From contig NZ_PQSS01000001.1 of the NCBI RefSeq assembly GCF_002920535.1, forward strand, positions 1-64,000: a stretch of 64,000 bases of DNA, in the 5' to 3' direction. The translations under genes were made by a program, and so were the position numbers. The notes beneath the pieces are model-generated. The model made no database searches and had not been told where the DNA came from. It was given only the letters and a program-made list of their open reading frames with translations. Positions 31,560 through 39,505 of the stretch are shown here, piece by piece. The first letter of the stretch is position 1, and every line of letters starts with the position of its first letter. The stretch comes from Streptomyces sp. Ru71. GTDB lineage: Bacteria > Actinomycetota > Actinomycetes > Streptomycetales > Streptomycetaceae.

Positions 31560-32579
31560 ATGACCCTCACCACCGACGTCACCGCCGACCACGTCTACGC
31601 CAACGGCCTGCGCAACCAGTGGCACCCGGTCGTCCCCTCGCACTTCGTCGAGCCGGGCGGCATGCGCAAGGTCACCGCCCTCGGCGAGAACTGGCTGCTG
31701 TTCCGCAGGTCCGACGGCACCCTGTCCCTGCTCGCCGACCGCTGCCCGCACCGCGGCGCCCCGCTCTCCCTCGGCAAGCACCTCGGTGACCGGGTGGCCT
31801 GCTGGTACCACGGCGTGGAGGTCCGGGGTGACGGCACCGTCTCCTCGGTGCCCGGCCTGCCCGGCTGCAACCTGGAGGGCAAGAAGCTCGTGACCTCCCT
31901 GCCGGTGCGCGAGGTGGGCGGCGCGATCCTCGCCTGGTTCGGCGACGAGGAGCACCCCGAGCCGGCCGGCCTCACCCTGCCCGAGCCGCTGACCGACCCG
32001 GAGATCGCCTCGTTCCTGTGCTACGCCGAGTGGAACGTGCCGTGGCGCTTCGCCATGGAGAACCTCCTCGACCCGATGCACGGCGCCTTCCTGCACCACG
32101 AATCGCACACCATGTACGACGGCGACACCCAGGCCCGGTTCCGCATCCGGGAGACCGAGCGCGGCTACTTCTTCGAGAAGACCGACCAGCGGGGCGTCAA
32201 CTTCGACTGGGTGGAGCTGTGCCGCACCGGTGTCGACTGGGTCGACCTGTCCATTCCCTACCCGCCCTCGGCGGGCCCCGGCGGCGCCTTCGGGATCGTC
32301 GGCATGGCCTGCCCGGTGGACGCCGAGCGCACGGGTGTCTTCTTCTGGCGCTACCGCAAGGTGTCCGGCTGGCAGCGCGACACCTGGCGCTTCCTGTACC
32401 GCACGCTCATCGAGGAGCGGCACTGGCAGGTGCTGGAGCAGGACCGGGTGATGCTGGAGGCCATGCCGGCCGACGCCGACCAGCGGGAGAACCTCTACCA
32501 GCACGACCTGGGAGTGGTCCGGCTGAGGCGGCTGTACCGGCAGCAGGCGGAGGCGCAGGCGGGTGCCTCGCGGGCGTAG
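31560..32579 (+). CDS. Rieske non-heme iron oxygenase, VanA-like
   Basis: A 339-residue oxygenase subunit. The Rieske cluster ligands are Cys62-His64 (DRCPHRGAP) and Cys81-His84 (ACWYHG). The mononuclear iron site is in FAMENLLDPMHGAFLHHESH, with the bridging Asp and the two His. Length and single-subunit layout fit the VanA/phenoxybenzoate/O-demethylase group (type IA) rather than two-subunit dioxygenases. It works with the reductase at 30351 to hydroxylate or demethylate an aromatic or similar substrate, probably the first step of this pathway. It is the last gene of the operon before the repeat array. Confidence 0.93.
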   Translation: MTLTTDVTADHVYANGLRNQWHPVVPSHFVEPGGMRKVTALGENWLLFRRSDGTLSLLADRCPHRGAPLSLGKHLGDRVACWYHGVEVRGDGTVSSVPGLPGCNLEGKKLVTSLPVREVGGAILAWFGDEEHPEPAGLTLPEPLTDPEIASFLCYAEWNVPWRFAMENLLDPMHGAFLHHESHTMYDGDTQARFRIRETERGYFFEKTDQRGVNFDWVELCRTGVDWVDLSIPYPPSAGPGGAFGIVGMACPVDAERTGVFFWRYRKVSGWQRDTWRFLYRTLIEERHWQVLEQDRVMLEAMPADADQRENLYQHDLGVVRLRRLYRQQAEAQAGASRA

Positions 32580-32580
32580 G

Positions 32581-32674
32581 GCCAGGCGCCGGGGGCCAGG
32601 CGCCGGGGGCCAGGCGCCGGGGGCCAGGCGCCGGGGGCCAGGCGCCGGGGGCCGGGGCGGGGGCCGGGGCGGGT
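32581..32674. repeat. 14-bp tandem repeat, five perfect copies plus degenerate tail
   Basis: Five identical 14-base copies of GCCAGGCGCCGGGG run from 32581 to 32650 and are followed by two 12-base relatives (GCCGGGGCGGGG) to 32674. Each unit contains the palindrome GGCGCC. The array begins right after the Rieske gene stop and ends 24 bases before the end of the convergent MarR gene. Confidence 0.95.
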
Positions 32675-32697
32675 GTCCCGGTGTCCGGGGCCCGGGG

Positions 32698-33240
32698 TCA
32701 GGACGGTGAGTCCTCCTGTGTCTCGGCCGCGTTTACGATGGAGCGCTCCAGCTTGGACAGCAGCCGGGCCAGCTGGCGCCGCTCCGCCGGGGACAGCTCG
32801 GCGAGCATCCGCCGCTCGTTCTCCAGGTGCTCGGCGAACACCTCGTCCACCTTGGCGAGGCCGGCGTCGGTGAGCCGGGAGTAGACCACACGCCGGTCGT
32901 CGGCGTCGCGCTCGCGCACGATCAGGCCGTCCTTCTCCAGCCGGTCTATGCGCAGCGTGACACCGGCGGAGGAGATCAGCCCGGAGTCGGCGAGCTGGCC
33001 CGCGGTGAGCCGGTAGGGCTTCCCGGCCCGCCGCAGCGCGGTCAGCACGTCGAAGCCGGCCACGGCCAGCCCGTGGCGCTCTATGGCGGCGGTCAGCCCG
33101 GTCTGGTAGCGCAGGAAGGTGCGGTGCAGCCGGGCCAGGACCTCCAGGGGGGAGGTGTCCAGCTCCGGCCGCTCCCGGGCCCAGTCCTCGATGATCGCGG
33201 CGACGGCGTCCCGCTGGGCCGTAGTCTTCTTCCCCGCCAT
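32698..33240 (-). CDS. MarR family transcriptional regulator
   Basis: A 180-residue winged-helix regulator. The DNA-binding part is visible as LTAGQLADSGLISSAGVTLR with the wing ERDADDRRVVYSRLTDAG; helices at both ends make the dimer. The ATG at 33240 is chosen for its AAGGGG ribosome site. MarR proteins of this length usually repress aromatic-catabolism genes and are released by a phenolic or CoA-linked ligand. It lies convergent to the Rieske operon, the obvious target, and has a dyad just upstream for self-control. Confidence 0.93.
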   Translation of the reverse strand: MAGKKTTAQRDAVAAIIEDWARERPELDTSPLEVLARLHRTFLRYQTGLTAAIERHGLAVAGFDVLTALRRAGKPYRLTAGQLADSGLISSAGVTLRIDRLEKDGLIVRERDADDRRVVYSRLTDAGLAKVDEVFAEHLENERRMLAELSPAERRQLARLLSKLERSIVNAAETQEDSPS

Positions 33241-33283
33241 GTAGTGCCCCTTCTGCATCAGCGCACGCACGACCTGCGGAGAA

Positions 33284-33299
33284 ATCTTAGCCCTGAAAT
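33284..33299. promoter_or_regulatory. Imperfect dyad upstream of the MarR gene
   Basis: ATCTTAGC-CCTGAAAT is an imperfect inverted repeat (five of eight pairs) 44 bases upstream of the MarR start, in a locally AT-rich patch. Its TTAGCCCT core is nearly the same as TTAAGCCCT at 22463-22471 in the operon control region, which hints that the same protein binds both. Confidence 0.4.
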
Positions 33300-33330
33300 A
33301 TGTGTGGTGGGGTCGGCACCCCTCCGTCCG

Positions 33331-33696
33331 TCAGGGAGCCGTGCGGCTCGTGGCCAGGAGCCAGCGCCAGCGCGGGCTTTCGGTGACCAGTGTGGCCGCG
33401 GCCAGCACGGACACCGTGAGCGCCGCCCACACCGGCCAGGCAGCCCAGGCCGCGACCACGGCGGCAGCCAGCTGCAGCAGCACCAGCAGGACGGTGACCG
33501 CTCCCGGCACCGGGACGATCACCTGGGCCTTGTCGCCCGGTGTGGAGAAGACGGTGGGCAGGCCGATCAGCACGACCACCGCCAGTACGGCGAGCAGCCG
33601 GGAGTGCCCCCACAGCGCCCAGGGCGTGGCTGTCCAGGCGACGAGCTCAGTGGCGAAGCGCAGGATCGATGCGATGCGGTCGTCCGGTCGTTCCAC
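33331..33696 (-). CDS. Small integral membrane protein of unknown family
   Basis: A 121-residue protein with a short charged N-terminus (MERPDDRIASILRF), four hydrophobic segments (around TATPWALWGHSRL, LAVLAVVVLIGLPTVF, VLLVLLQLAAAVVAAWAAW and LTVSVLAAATLV) and a short basic end. The GTG at 33696 follows GGAGGGGGACCC, a far better ribosome site than that of the ATG at 33720. I do not recognise a function. It sits alone between the MarR gene and the divergent PadR gene. Confidence 0.65.
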   Translation of the reverse strand: MERPDDRIASILRFATELVAWTATPWALWGHSRLLAVLAVVVLIGLPTVFSTPGDKAQVIVPVPGAVTVLLVLLQLAAAVVAAWAAWPVWAALTVSVLAAATLVTESPRWRWLLATSRTAP

Positions 33697-33773
33697 GGGT
33701 CCCCCTCCGGTGGTGCCCACAGGCTTGTCGGACGATGCTACGGCGACGCGTCCCCGGGTGATCGCTCGCTCCG

Positions 33774-33779
33774 TACACT
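33774..33779 (+). promoter_or_regulatory. -10 element of a leaderless PadR transcript
   Basis: TACACT lies six bases before the GTG start of the PadR gene, and no ribosome site is present. That spacing puts the transcription start at or next to the start codon, as in leaderless actinobacterial mRNAs. The -35 box is not clear. Confidence 0.45.
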
Positions 33780-33785
33780 GTCGCT

Positions 33786-34424
33786 GTGGCTGCGCAGAGG
33801 AAACCCGCGACGGAGAGTGCCGGTACGCCGGACGGTGAAGGGCGGCCCGCGCTGCCGGCGACCAGTTGGGCGGTGCTCGGGCTGCTCTCCTTCGGGGAGG
33901 AACTGTCCGGCTACGACGTGAAGAAGTGGGCGGACTGGTCGTTGCGCTTCTTCTACTGGAGCCCGTCCTTCAGTCAGGTCTACGGCGAGCTGAAGCGGCT
34001 GGAGAAGGCCGGTTACGTCACTGCCCGCATGGTGGCCCAGGAGACCGGGAACCGGGACAAGAAGGTGTACCGGATCACCGCCGAGGGGTTGGAGGCGGTG
34101 CGTACCTGGGCGCGCGAGGCGCCGGTCGAGCCGCCGGTGCTCAAGCACGGGGTGATGCTGCGGCTGTGGCTGGGGCATCTGCTGGATCCCGAGCAGATGC
34201 GGGAGGTCCTGGGGCGGCATCGGGAATACGCCGAGACGATGCGACGGCGGGCCGAGGCGGACGCGGAGGGGTCACGGGGGCGCGAGGAGTGGGCGTACCC
34301 GGCGCTAACGCTGCGCTGGGCGGAGCGGTATTACGCCGCTGAGCGGGATCTTGCTGATGCGATGCTTGCGGATGTTGAGGAACTGGCGGGGCGGGAGGGG
34401 GGCTCGGCGTCGTCGGCGTCGTAA
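33786..34424 (+). CDS. PadR family transcriptional regulator
   Basis: A 212-residue winged-helix regulator. The N-terminal PadR domain runs from LPATSWAVLGLLSFGEELSG through VYGELKRLEKAGYVTARMVA to DKKVYRITAEG. The second half is the Vir_C_2-type helical domain used for dimerisation (WLGHLLDPEQMREVLGRHRE). No target gene is obvious: it is divergent from the small membrane protein gene. The frame begins with a GTG that seems to be leaderless. Confidence 0.92.
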   Translation: MAAQRKPATESAGTPDGEGRPALPATSWAVLGLLSFGEELSGYDVKKWADWSLRFFYWSPSFSQVYGELKRLEKAGYVTARMVAQETGNRDKKVYRITAEGLEAVRTWAREAPVEPPVLKHGVMLRLWLGHLLDPEQMREVLGRHREYAETMRRRAEADAEGSRGREEWAYPALTLRWAERYYAAERDLADAMLADVEELAGREGGSASSAS

Positions 34425-34437
34425 GTGTCGACGTGTT

Positions 34438-34533
34438 TGCCTGCGGCGGCCCGTCGCTGTTTCGTTGTGGTTGCTCGCGCAGTTCCCCGCGCCCCTTATA
34501 TGCCTGCGGCGGCCCGTTGCTGTTGCGTCGTGG
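34438..34533. repeat. Intergenic direct repeat of Streptomyces type
   Basis: Two 33-base copies beginning TGCCTGCGGCGGCCCGT (34438-34470 and 34501-34533) match at 30 of 33 positions. The segment between them ends with GCAGTTCCCCGCGCCCC, a word I know as very common between genes in Streptomyces chromosomes. The repeat lies in the 298-base gap between the PadR gene and hsaB. Confidence 0.75.
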
Positions 34534-34565
34534 CTGGTGTAGCGCCTGCGGCCGGTGGTCACGGC

Positions 34566-34671
34566 GGGGCCGGGGTGGGGGGTGTCCGTCCTCGGTCCGG
34601 CCCGCTGTCTCCGACGCGGTGAGGGTCGGCGGTGCCGGCCGCTGCGGGCGGACACCCCCCACCCCGGCCCC
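34566..34671. terminator. Long inverted repeat between convergent genes
   Basis: A perfect 23-base inverted repeat (34566-34588 with 34649-34671) encloses a 60-base GC-rich loop. The pairing continues outward after a small bulge (CACGGCGG with CCGCCGTG). It lies between the convergent PadR gene and hsaB, 52 bases from the hsaB stop. It may end transcription from both sides, though the long loop is unusual for a simple terminator. Confidence 0.55.
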
Positions 34672-34722
34672 TTTCCGCCGTGCGCGGGTGTCGCGCCGTC
34701 GTGTCTTCCGTCTCCGCCTCGC

Positions 34723-35244
34723 TCAGCAGTGGGACTCCACCCGACCGTAGGTTCGCCGGAAGTACACCAGTGCGCCTGTGTCCGCCGGTGTCGCCGTGAG
34801 CGAGGTGACCCTGCCGAGGGCGACGGTGTGGTCGCCGCCGGGGAGCGTGGCGTGCAGGTCGCACTCGATCCAGGCGAGCGCCCCCTCCAGCAGGGGCGCT
34901 CCGTTGCCGCCCGGACGCCAGGCCGTGCCGGCGAACTTGTCGCCGCCGGTCACCGCGAACCGGCGGCACAGTTCCTCCTGGTCCGCCGCCAGGACGTTGA
35001 CCGCGAACCGGCCGAAGCGGCGGATCCTCGGCCAGGTCGTCGAGGTGTGCGCGGGGCAGAAGCACACCAGGGGCGGCTCCAGCGACACCGAGGAGAAGGA
35101 CTGCACCGCCATACCGACGGGGCGGTGCCCGTCGAGCGCCGTGACGACCGCGACCCCCGTGCAGAAGCGGCTCAGCACATCGCGCAGCGTGGCGTCGTCG
35201 ACGCCGGGCGAGGGGGCGTTCCGTGCGGTGTCCGTGTACGGCAT
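34723..35244 (-). CDS. hsaB: Flavin reductase component of 3-HSA hydroxylase (HsaB-like)
   Basis: A 173-residue FMN-binding reductase of the HpaC/HsaB type that supplies reduced flavin to a two-component monooxygenase. Visible motifs are LRDVLSRFCTGVAVVTALDG, QSFSSVSLEPPLVCFCP, GRFAVNVLAADQEELCRRFA and a GGDH near the C-terminal third. These correspond well to HsaB as I remember it. The oxygenase partner HsaA would be the product of the gene at 58710, 23 kb away. The ATG follows CGGAGGCTGACG. It lies 75 bases downstream of the fadE-type operon on the same strand. Confidence 0.85.
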   Translation of the reverse strand: MPYTDTARNAPSPGVDDATLRDVLSRFCTGVAVVTALDGHRPVGMAVQSFSSVSLEPPLVCFCPAHTSTTWPRIRRFGRFAVNVLAADQEELCRRFAVTGGDKFAGTAWRPGGNGAPLLEGALAWIECDLHATLPGGDHTVALGRVTSLTATPADTGALVYFRRTYGRVESHC

Positions 35245-35266
35245 CGTCAGCCTCCGGTATGCCTAT

Positions 35267-35280
35267 TCGAAGTATTTCGA
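35267..35280. promoter_or_regulatory. Dyad upstream of hsaB
   Basis: TCGAA-GTAT-TTCGA is an inverted repeat in the short, AT-rich gap between hsaB and the acyl-CoA dehydrogenase gene, 23 bases before the hsaB start. It may mark a separate promoter or operator for hsaB. It does not match the KstR2-like sites elsewhere in the window. Confidence 0.4.
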
Positions 35281-35319
35281 TTAGAAACACCGCCATTGGA
35301 CCGCGCCCGGAACGCCGCG

Positions 35320-36402
35320 TCAAGCGCCCCCGGTGGCGGTCAGGCCCAGGCCTGCGGCCAGCCGCTCTCGGTGCCAGGTGGGTGAACCGAAGAGTCGGCT
35401 CGATCCGTGCGCTCGCTTGAAGTAGCGATGGGCGCAGTGTTCCCAGGTGATGGCGATACCGCCGTGCAGCTGGATCATCTCGCCCGCGACGGCCGAGAAC
35501 GCCTCCGAGCACGCCGACTTGGCCGCCGCCGCCCTGCGTGTCAGTTCCGGTGAGCCCTCCGCCGCGGCGACCGCCGCCCCGAGCGCCGCCGAACGGGCGG
35601 CCTCTACGTTGACGTAGGCGTCCGCCAGCCGGTGTTTCACGGCCTGGAAGGAGCCTATGGGGCGGCCGAACTGGACTCGTTCCTTGGCGTACTCCACCGT
35701 GAGCTCCAGGCAGCGCTCCGCCGCGCCGACCTGTTCGGCGGCCAGTGCGGTGCAGGCCAGGTCCAGCACCCTGGTGAGAATCCGTTCGCCGTCGCCTTCC
35801 TCGCCCACGATCCGGCCCTCGGCGCCGTCCAGTACTACGCGGGCCTGGGCCCGGGTCAGGTCCATGGTCGGCGTGGGCTCCCGGCGCACTCCGGGGTCGT
35901 CCACGGACACCTCGAACAGCGACAGGCCGCGGGCCGTTCGGGCCGCGACCAGGAGGACGTCCGCCCGGGCGCCGTCCAGCACATGATCCTTGACCCCGCT
36001 GATCCGCCGGACGGCTCCGGTCGCCTCAGCGGCTCGCGCCGCTATCGCCGCCGGGTTCCAGCTGCCCTGTTCGGCCCAGGCCAGGGCGCCCACCGACCGG
36101 CCCTCGGCCAGCGGCGGCAGCAGGCGGGTGCAGGCCGCCCCGTCTTCGGAGGCGAGCAGCGCCTGTACGGTCAGTACGGCGGAACCGAGGCAGGGGACCG
36201 GGCTGAGTTCGCGGCCCAGTTCCTCCATCAGCGTGTGGATCTCCAGCGGGCCGCCGCCGGCTCCGCCGTACTCCTCCGGGACCGCCAGGGCGCACACCCC
36301 TATCTGTTCGGCCAGCGGCCGCCATGCCGCTTCGCCCTCGTGGCGGATGAGCAGGGAACGTATGGCCGCGCTCAGTTCCCGCTGTTCCTCGGTCGGTCTC
36401 AT
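35320..36402 (-). CDS. Acyl-CoA dehydrogenase, steroid-ring type (FadE31/32/33 group)
   Basis: A 360-residue flavoprotein with the ACAD N-terminal helical domain (LAEQIGVCALAVPEEYGGAG), a beta domain and the C-terminal helical domain (ERVQFGRPIGSFQAVKHRLA and MIQLHGGIAITWEHCAHRYF). It is the last of three short ACADs encoded in tandem with four-base or one-base overlaps, as in the mycobacterial fadE31-32-33 group, which form heteromeric dehydrogenases acting on CoA thioesters of ring C/D fragments. Which of the three it corresponds to cannot be decided by eye. Confidence 0.9.
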   Translation of the reverse strand: MRPTEEQRELSAAIRSLLIRHEGEAAWRPLAEQIGVCALAVPEEYGGAGGGPLEIHTLMEELGRELSPVPCLGSAVLTVQALLASEDGAACTRLLPPLAEGRSVGALAWAEQGSWNPAAIAARAAEATGAVRRISGVKDHVLDGARADVLLVAARTARGLSLFEVSVDDPGVRREPTPTMDLTRAQARVVLDGAEGRIVGEEGDGERILTRVLDLACTALAAEQVGAAERCLELTVEYAKERVQFGRPIGSFQAVKHRLADAYVNVEAARSAALGAAVAAAEGSPELTRRAAAAKSACSEAFSAVAGEMIQLHGGIAITWEHCAHRYFKRAHGSSRLFGSPTWHRERLAAGLGLTATGGA

Positions 36403-37400
36403 GCGTCTGCTCCTTGGTGGGTGAGGACGCGGGCGCGGCAGTACGCCGGTGTGCCCCAGGCGGAGCGCAGCGCACCCGCCTTGCGGATCCACAGGGACAG
36501 CGGCAGTTCGTCGGTGTAGCCGAGCGCGCCGTGCAGTTGCAGCGCGGTACGGGCCGCTGTGTGCGCCGCCTCGCACGCCGTGAGTTTTGCCGCGGCCAGG
36601 TCGGTGTGGTTGCCGGAGGGGGCGCCGAGCGTCAAGGCCGCCGCGTGGACCAAGGGTTCGGCGAATTCCAGGGCGATCAGGGTGTCCGCCAGCCGGTGTT
36701 TGACCGCCTGGAAGGAGCCGAGGGGGACGCCGAACTGGGCGCGCTGTGTGACGTGTTCGACCGTGCCGGCGAGCAGCGCCCGGCCTACGCCGAGGGCCTG
36801 GGCCGCCGTGGTCAGCATCGCTATGTCGGTGGCGTGGGCCGCTGCGGCCCTCACTCGCGGGCCGCGGGCGATTACCGTTCCGGCCTGGGGGCGTGCCAGT
36901 CGTCGAGCCGGGTCGGTGGAACGCTGGAGAGGGCCGTGGGATTCGGCGAGGCGCAGTTCGTCCCCGTCGACGACGAGGACCGCGTCGGCCGCGTCGGCGT
37001 CCAGCGCGAAGGGAGCGTCGAGGGACGGTATGGAGAGGGTCACCGCGGCCTTGCCGGAGGCTATGCCCGGCAGCCAGGCGCCGGCTGCTTCCGCGGCGCC
37101 GAGTTGGTTCAGCAGCGTGGCCGCTGCCGCCGTCTCCACCAGGGGGCCGGGGGCCGCGTGCCGGCCCAGCTCGGTGAAGGCGACGGCCAGTTCCACCGGC
37201 AGCGGGCCGAGGCCGTCGTACTGCTCGGGTACGGCCAGGGCGAACACGCCGGCCTCCGCGAGCCGCGACCAGAGTGCGCGTCCTGGGGAGTGGTCGCCGT
37301 CGGCCCAGGCGCGCACCACCGAGGGGGTGTCGGCCGCCGTGAGGAGGGCGTCCAGGGAGCGGGCGAACGCGCGCTGTTCGTCGTCGAGGAGGAAACGCAT
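36399..37400 (-). CDS. Acyl-CoA dehydrogenase, short type (FadE32-like)
   Basis: A 333-residue member of the ACAD family, shorter than standard enzymes (about 380). It keeps LAEAGVFALAVPEQYDGLGP, QRAQFGVPLGSFQAVKHRLA and ARTALQLHGALGYTDELPLS. Short ACADs in steroid clusters form alpha2-beta2 assemblies with a partner that supplies missing active-site residues, so it is probably active only with one of its neighbours. Its start overlaps the upstream gene by one base and its stop the downstream one by four, which favours equal synthesis. Confidence 0.9.
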   Translation of the reverse strand: MRFLLDDEQRAFARSLDALLTAADTPSVVRAWADGDHSPGRALWSRLAEAGVFALAVPEQYDGLGPLPVELAVAFTELGRHAAPGPLVETAAAATLLNQLGAAEAAGAWLPGIASGKAAVTLSIPSLDAPFALDADAADAVLVVDGDELRLAESHGPLQRSTDPARRLARPQAGTVIARGPRVRAAAAHATDIAMLTTAAQALGVGRALLAGTVEHVTQRAQFGVPLGSFQAVKHRLADTLIALEFAEPLVHAAALTLGAPSGNHTDLAAAKLTACEAAHTAARTALQLHGALGYTDELPLSLWIRKAGALRSAWGTPAYCRARVLTHQGADA

Positions 37401-38569
37401 CACCGGCGTCCTTTCGGCAGACCGAGCAGCCGCTCGGCGATGATGTCGCGCTGGATCTCGTTGGTGCCGGCGTAGATCGGTCCGGCCAGTGAGAAGACAT
37501 GGCCCTCGGCCCAGCGGCCGCCGTCGGGTGCCTCGGGGGCGTCGTCGGCGAGTTCGCCGAGCGGGCCGAGCAGGTCCAGGGCGGTGTCGTGGAGGGCTAT
37601 GTCCAGCTGTGACCAGAAGACCTTGTTCAGGCTCGACTCCGCGCCGATCGCTCCCCCCGCCGCCAGCCGGGAGGCGGCGGCGTAGGTGAACAGCTGGTAG
37701 GCGCGGGCGCCCACGACCGCGTCGGCGACCCGGTCGCGCAGGGCCGTGTCGGACGGGTCGGCGCAGGACCGCCACAGCGCGGTGAGCCGGTCGGCGGTGG
37801 CCAGGAAGCGGCCCGGGCTGCGCAGGGTCAGCCCGCGTTCGTTGCCGGCCGTGCTCATCGCCACCCGCCAGCCCTGGCCGGGTTCGCCGATCACGTCCTC
37901 GTCCGGTACGAAGACGTCGTCCAGGAAGAGTTCGGCGAAAGCGGGCTTCCCGTCGAGCCGGCCGATGGGCCGTACGGTCACTCCTTCGGCGTCGAGCGGG
38001 AACATCAGGTAGGTCAGGCCCCGGTGCGGGCGGTCGGCGTCCGGGTCGCTGCGGAACAGGCCGAATGCGCGGTCGGCGAAGGCGGCCCTGGACGACCAGG
38101 TCTTCTGTCCGTTGAGCAGCCAGCCGCCGTTGGTCCGGGTGGCCGTCGAGCGCAGGGAGGCCAGGTCGGAGCCGGCTTCCGGCTCGGACCAGGCCTGCGC
38201 CCAGACGACCTCGCCGCTCGCCATGGACGGCAGGATCCGGGTGCGCTGCTCGGGCGTGCCGTGCTCGAAGAGGGTCGGTGCGAGCAGGCTGACGCCGTTC
38301 TGGCCGACCCGGCCGGGTGCCCCGGCGGCGTAGTACTCCTCCTCGAAGACCAGCCACTGCACCAGGGACGCTCCCCGGCCGCCGTACTCCTCGGGCCAGG
38401 TCACCGCCGACCAGCGGCCGGTGAACAGGGTGCGCTCCCACTCCCGGTGCGCGGCGAAACCCTCCGCGGTCTCCAGGGAGGGCAGGGGGTCGGCGGGGAC
38501 ATGGGCGGCGAGCCAGGCGCGGACCTCGGCCCGCCATGCCTCCTCGGTGGCGCTGAAGGCGAGATCCAT
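37400..38569 (-). CDS. Acyl-CoA dehydrogenase, steroid-ring type (FadE31-like)
   Basis: A 389-residue acyl-CoA dehydrogenase. It contains WSAVTWPEEYGGRGASLVQW, the flavin-contact motif AWSEPEAGSDLASLRSTATR, GWLLNGQKTWSS and the C-terminal PIYAGTNEIQRDIIAERLLG, all conserved in the FadE family. It should introduce an alpha-beta double bond into a CoA thioester, together with the two shorter ACADs downstream. The start overlaps the enoyl-CoA hydratase stop by one base. Confidence 0.92.
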   Translation of the reverse strand: MDLAFSATEEAWRAEVRAWLAAHVPADPLPSLETAEGFAAHREWERTLFTGRWSAVTWPEEYGGRGASLVQWLVFEEEYYAAGAPGRVGQNGVSLLAPTLFEHGTPEQRTRILPSMASGEVVWAQAWSEPEAGSDLASLRSTATRTNGGWLLNGQKTWSSRAAFADRAFGLFRSDPDADRPHRGLTYLMFPLDAEGVTVRPIGRLDGKPAFAELFLDDVFVPDEDVIGEPGQGWRVAMSTAGNERGLTLRSPGRFLATADRLTALWRSCADPSDTALRDRVADAVVGARAYQLFTYAAASRLAAGGAIGAESSLNKVFWSQLDIALHDTALDLLGPLGELADDAPEAPDGGRWAEGHVFSLAGPIYAGTNEIQRDIIAERLLGLPKGRR

Positions 38570-39426
38570 CAGGAGGACGCCTCCTTCATCGCCTTGACGT
38601 CCATGCCGCCCAGGGAGTCCCGGGCGGTCTCCGCGTTGTGCGCGTGGGCCAGATGGTGCAGCCCGAACACCGAGTCCAGGCCGGCGTGCAGGCCCTGCAG
38701 GTCCTCCGCCTGGTTGACCGCGCGCTTGGCCAGCGCCAGTCCCATGCGCGGCATCTCGGACACCCGCAGTGCCAACTCCATGGATTCGGCGTGCAGTTCG
38801 TCGCGCGGTACCACCCGGTTGACCATGCCGACCTCGTACGCGCGCCGGGCGGTCATCCGCTCGCCGGTGTACAGGAACTCCTTGGCGATGCGCGGCGGCA
38901 TCACCCAGGGGTGGGCGAAGTACTCCACGCCGGGGATGCCCATGCGGACCACCGGGTCGGCGAAGAAGGCGTCCTCGGACGCGACGATCAGGTCGCACAC
39001 CCAGGCGAGCATCAGACCGCCCGCGACGCAGGCGCCCTGCACCGAGGCGATCAGCGGCTTGGGCAGCTCCCGCCAGCGGCGGCACATGCCCAGGTAGACC
39101 TCCGACTCACGGGCGTAGCGGCTCTCCGCGCCGCCCTTGTCGGAGTGGTCCCACCACAGTCCGGCCCGGCGCTCGAACGGCAGATGGGCGTCGCGCCCGG
39201 GCGTGCCGATGTCGTGCCCGGCGGAGAAGTGCTTCCCCGCCCCGGCGAGGATCACGGCCTTCACCTCGTCGTCGTCCGCCGCGCGGTAGAACGCCCGGTC
39301 CAGGGCGTACGTCATCGCGGAGTTCTGGGCGTTGCGGTATTCCGGGCGGTTCATCGTGACCACGGCGACAGGGCCGCGGCGCTCATAGGTCACCGGGTCG
39401 TCGGGCGACGTGCGGGCAGTCGGCAT
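38569..39426 (-). CDS. Enoyl-CoA hydratase/isomerase family protein
   Basis: A 285-residue crotonase-fold protein. The oxyanion-hole region GKHFSAGHDIGTPGRDA and the second region SVQGACVAGGLMLAWVCDLI are intact. The catalytic Glu places of classical hydratases are not obvious, since ADPVVRMGIPGVEYFAHPWV has Val and Met near the first site, so it may be a hydrolase or isomerase. It is the first gene of the minus-strand operon leading to three fadE-type genes and hsaB, divergent from fadE30 behind a KstR2-like operator. AAAAGGAGGGGGCGG precedes its ATG. Confidence 0.9.
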   Translation of the reverse strand: MPTARTSPDDPVTYERRGPVAVVTMNRPEYRNAQNSAMTYALDRAFYRAADDDEVKAVILAGAGKHFSAGHDIGTPGRDAHLPFERRAGLWWDHSDKGGAESRYARESEVYLGMCRRWRELPKPLIASVQGACVAGGLMLAWVCDLIVASEDAFFADPVVRMGIPGVEYFAHPWVMPPRIAKEFLYTGERMTARRAYEVGMVNRVVPRDELHAESMELALRVSEMPRMGLALAKRAVNQAEDLQGLHAGLDSVFGLHHLAHAHNAETARDSLGGMDVKAMKEASS

Positions 39427-39441
39427 CCGCCCCCTCCTTTT

Positions 39442-39459
39442 CTAACAAGTGTTTGGTAG
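39442..39459. promoter_or_regulatory. KstR2-like operator, fadE30 divergent promoter
   Basis: Bases 39444-39457 read AACAAGTGTTTGGT, which fits the mycobacterial KstR2 palindrome AnCAAGnnCTTGnT (as I recall it) except for T instead of C at the ninth place. The 18-base surroundings match the site at 49617-49634 (reverse strand) at 15 of 18 positions. It lies between the divergent hydratase and fadE30 genes, 16 and 47 bases from their starts. Confidence 0.8.
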
Positions 39460-39505
39460 GTTAACGTCCGGGACGTCAGCCGTCGAGAGCCGTCCGGAGC
39501 CGCCC

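Noticed and set aside
32581..32674. CRISPR-like array
   Set aside because: The repeats are contiguous 14-mers without spacers and there are no cas genes.
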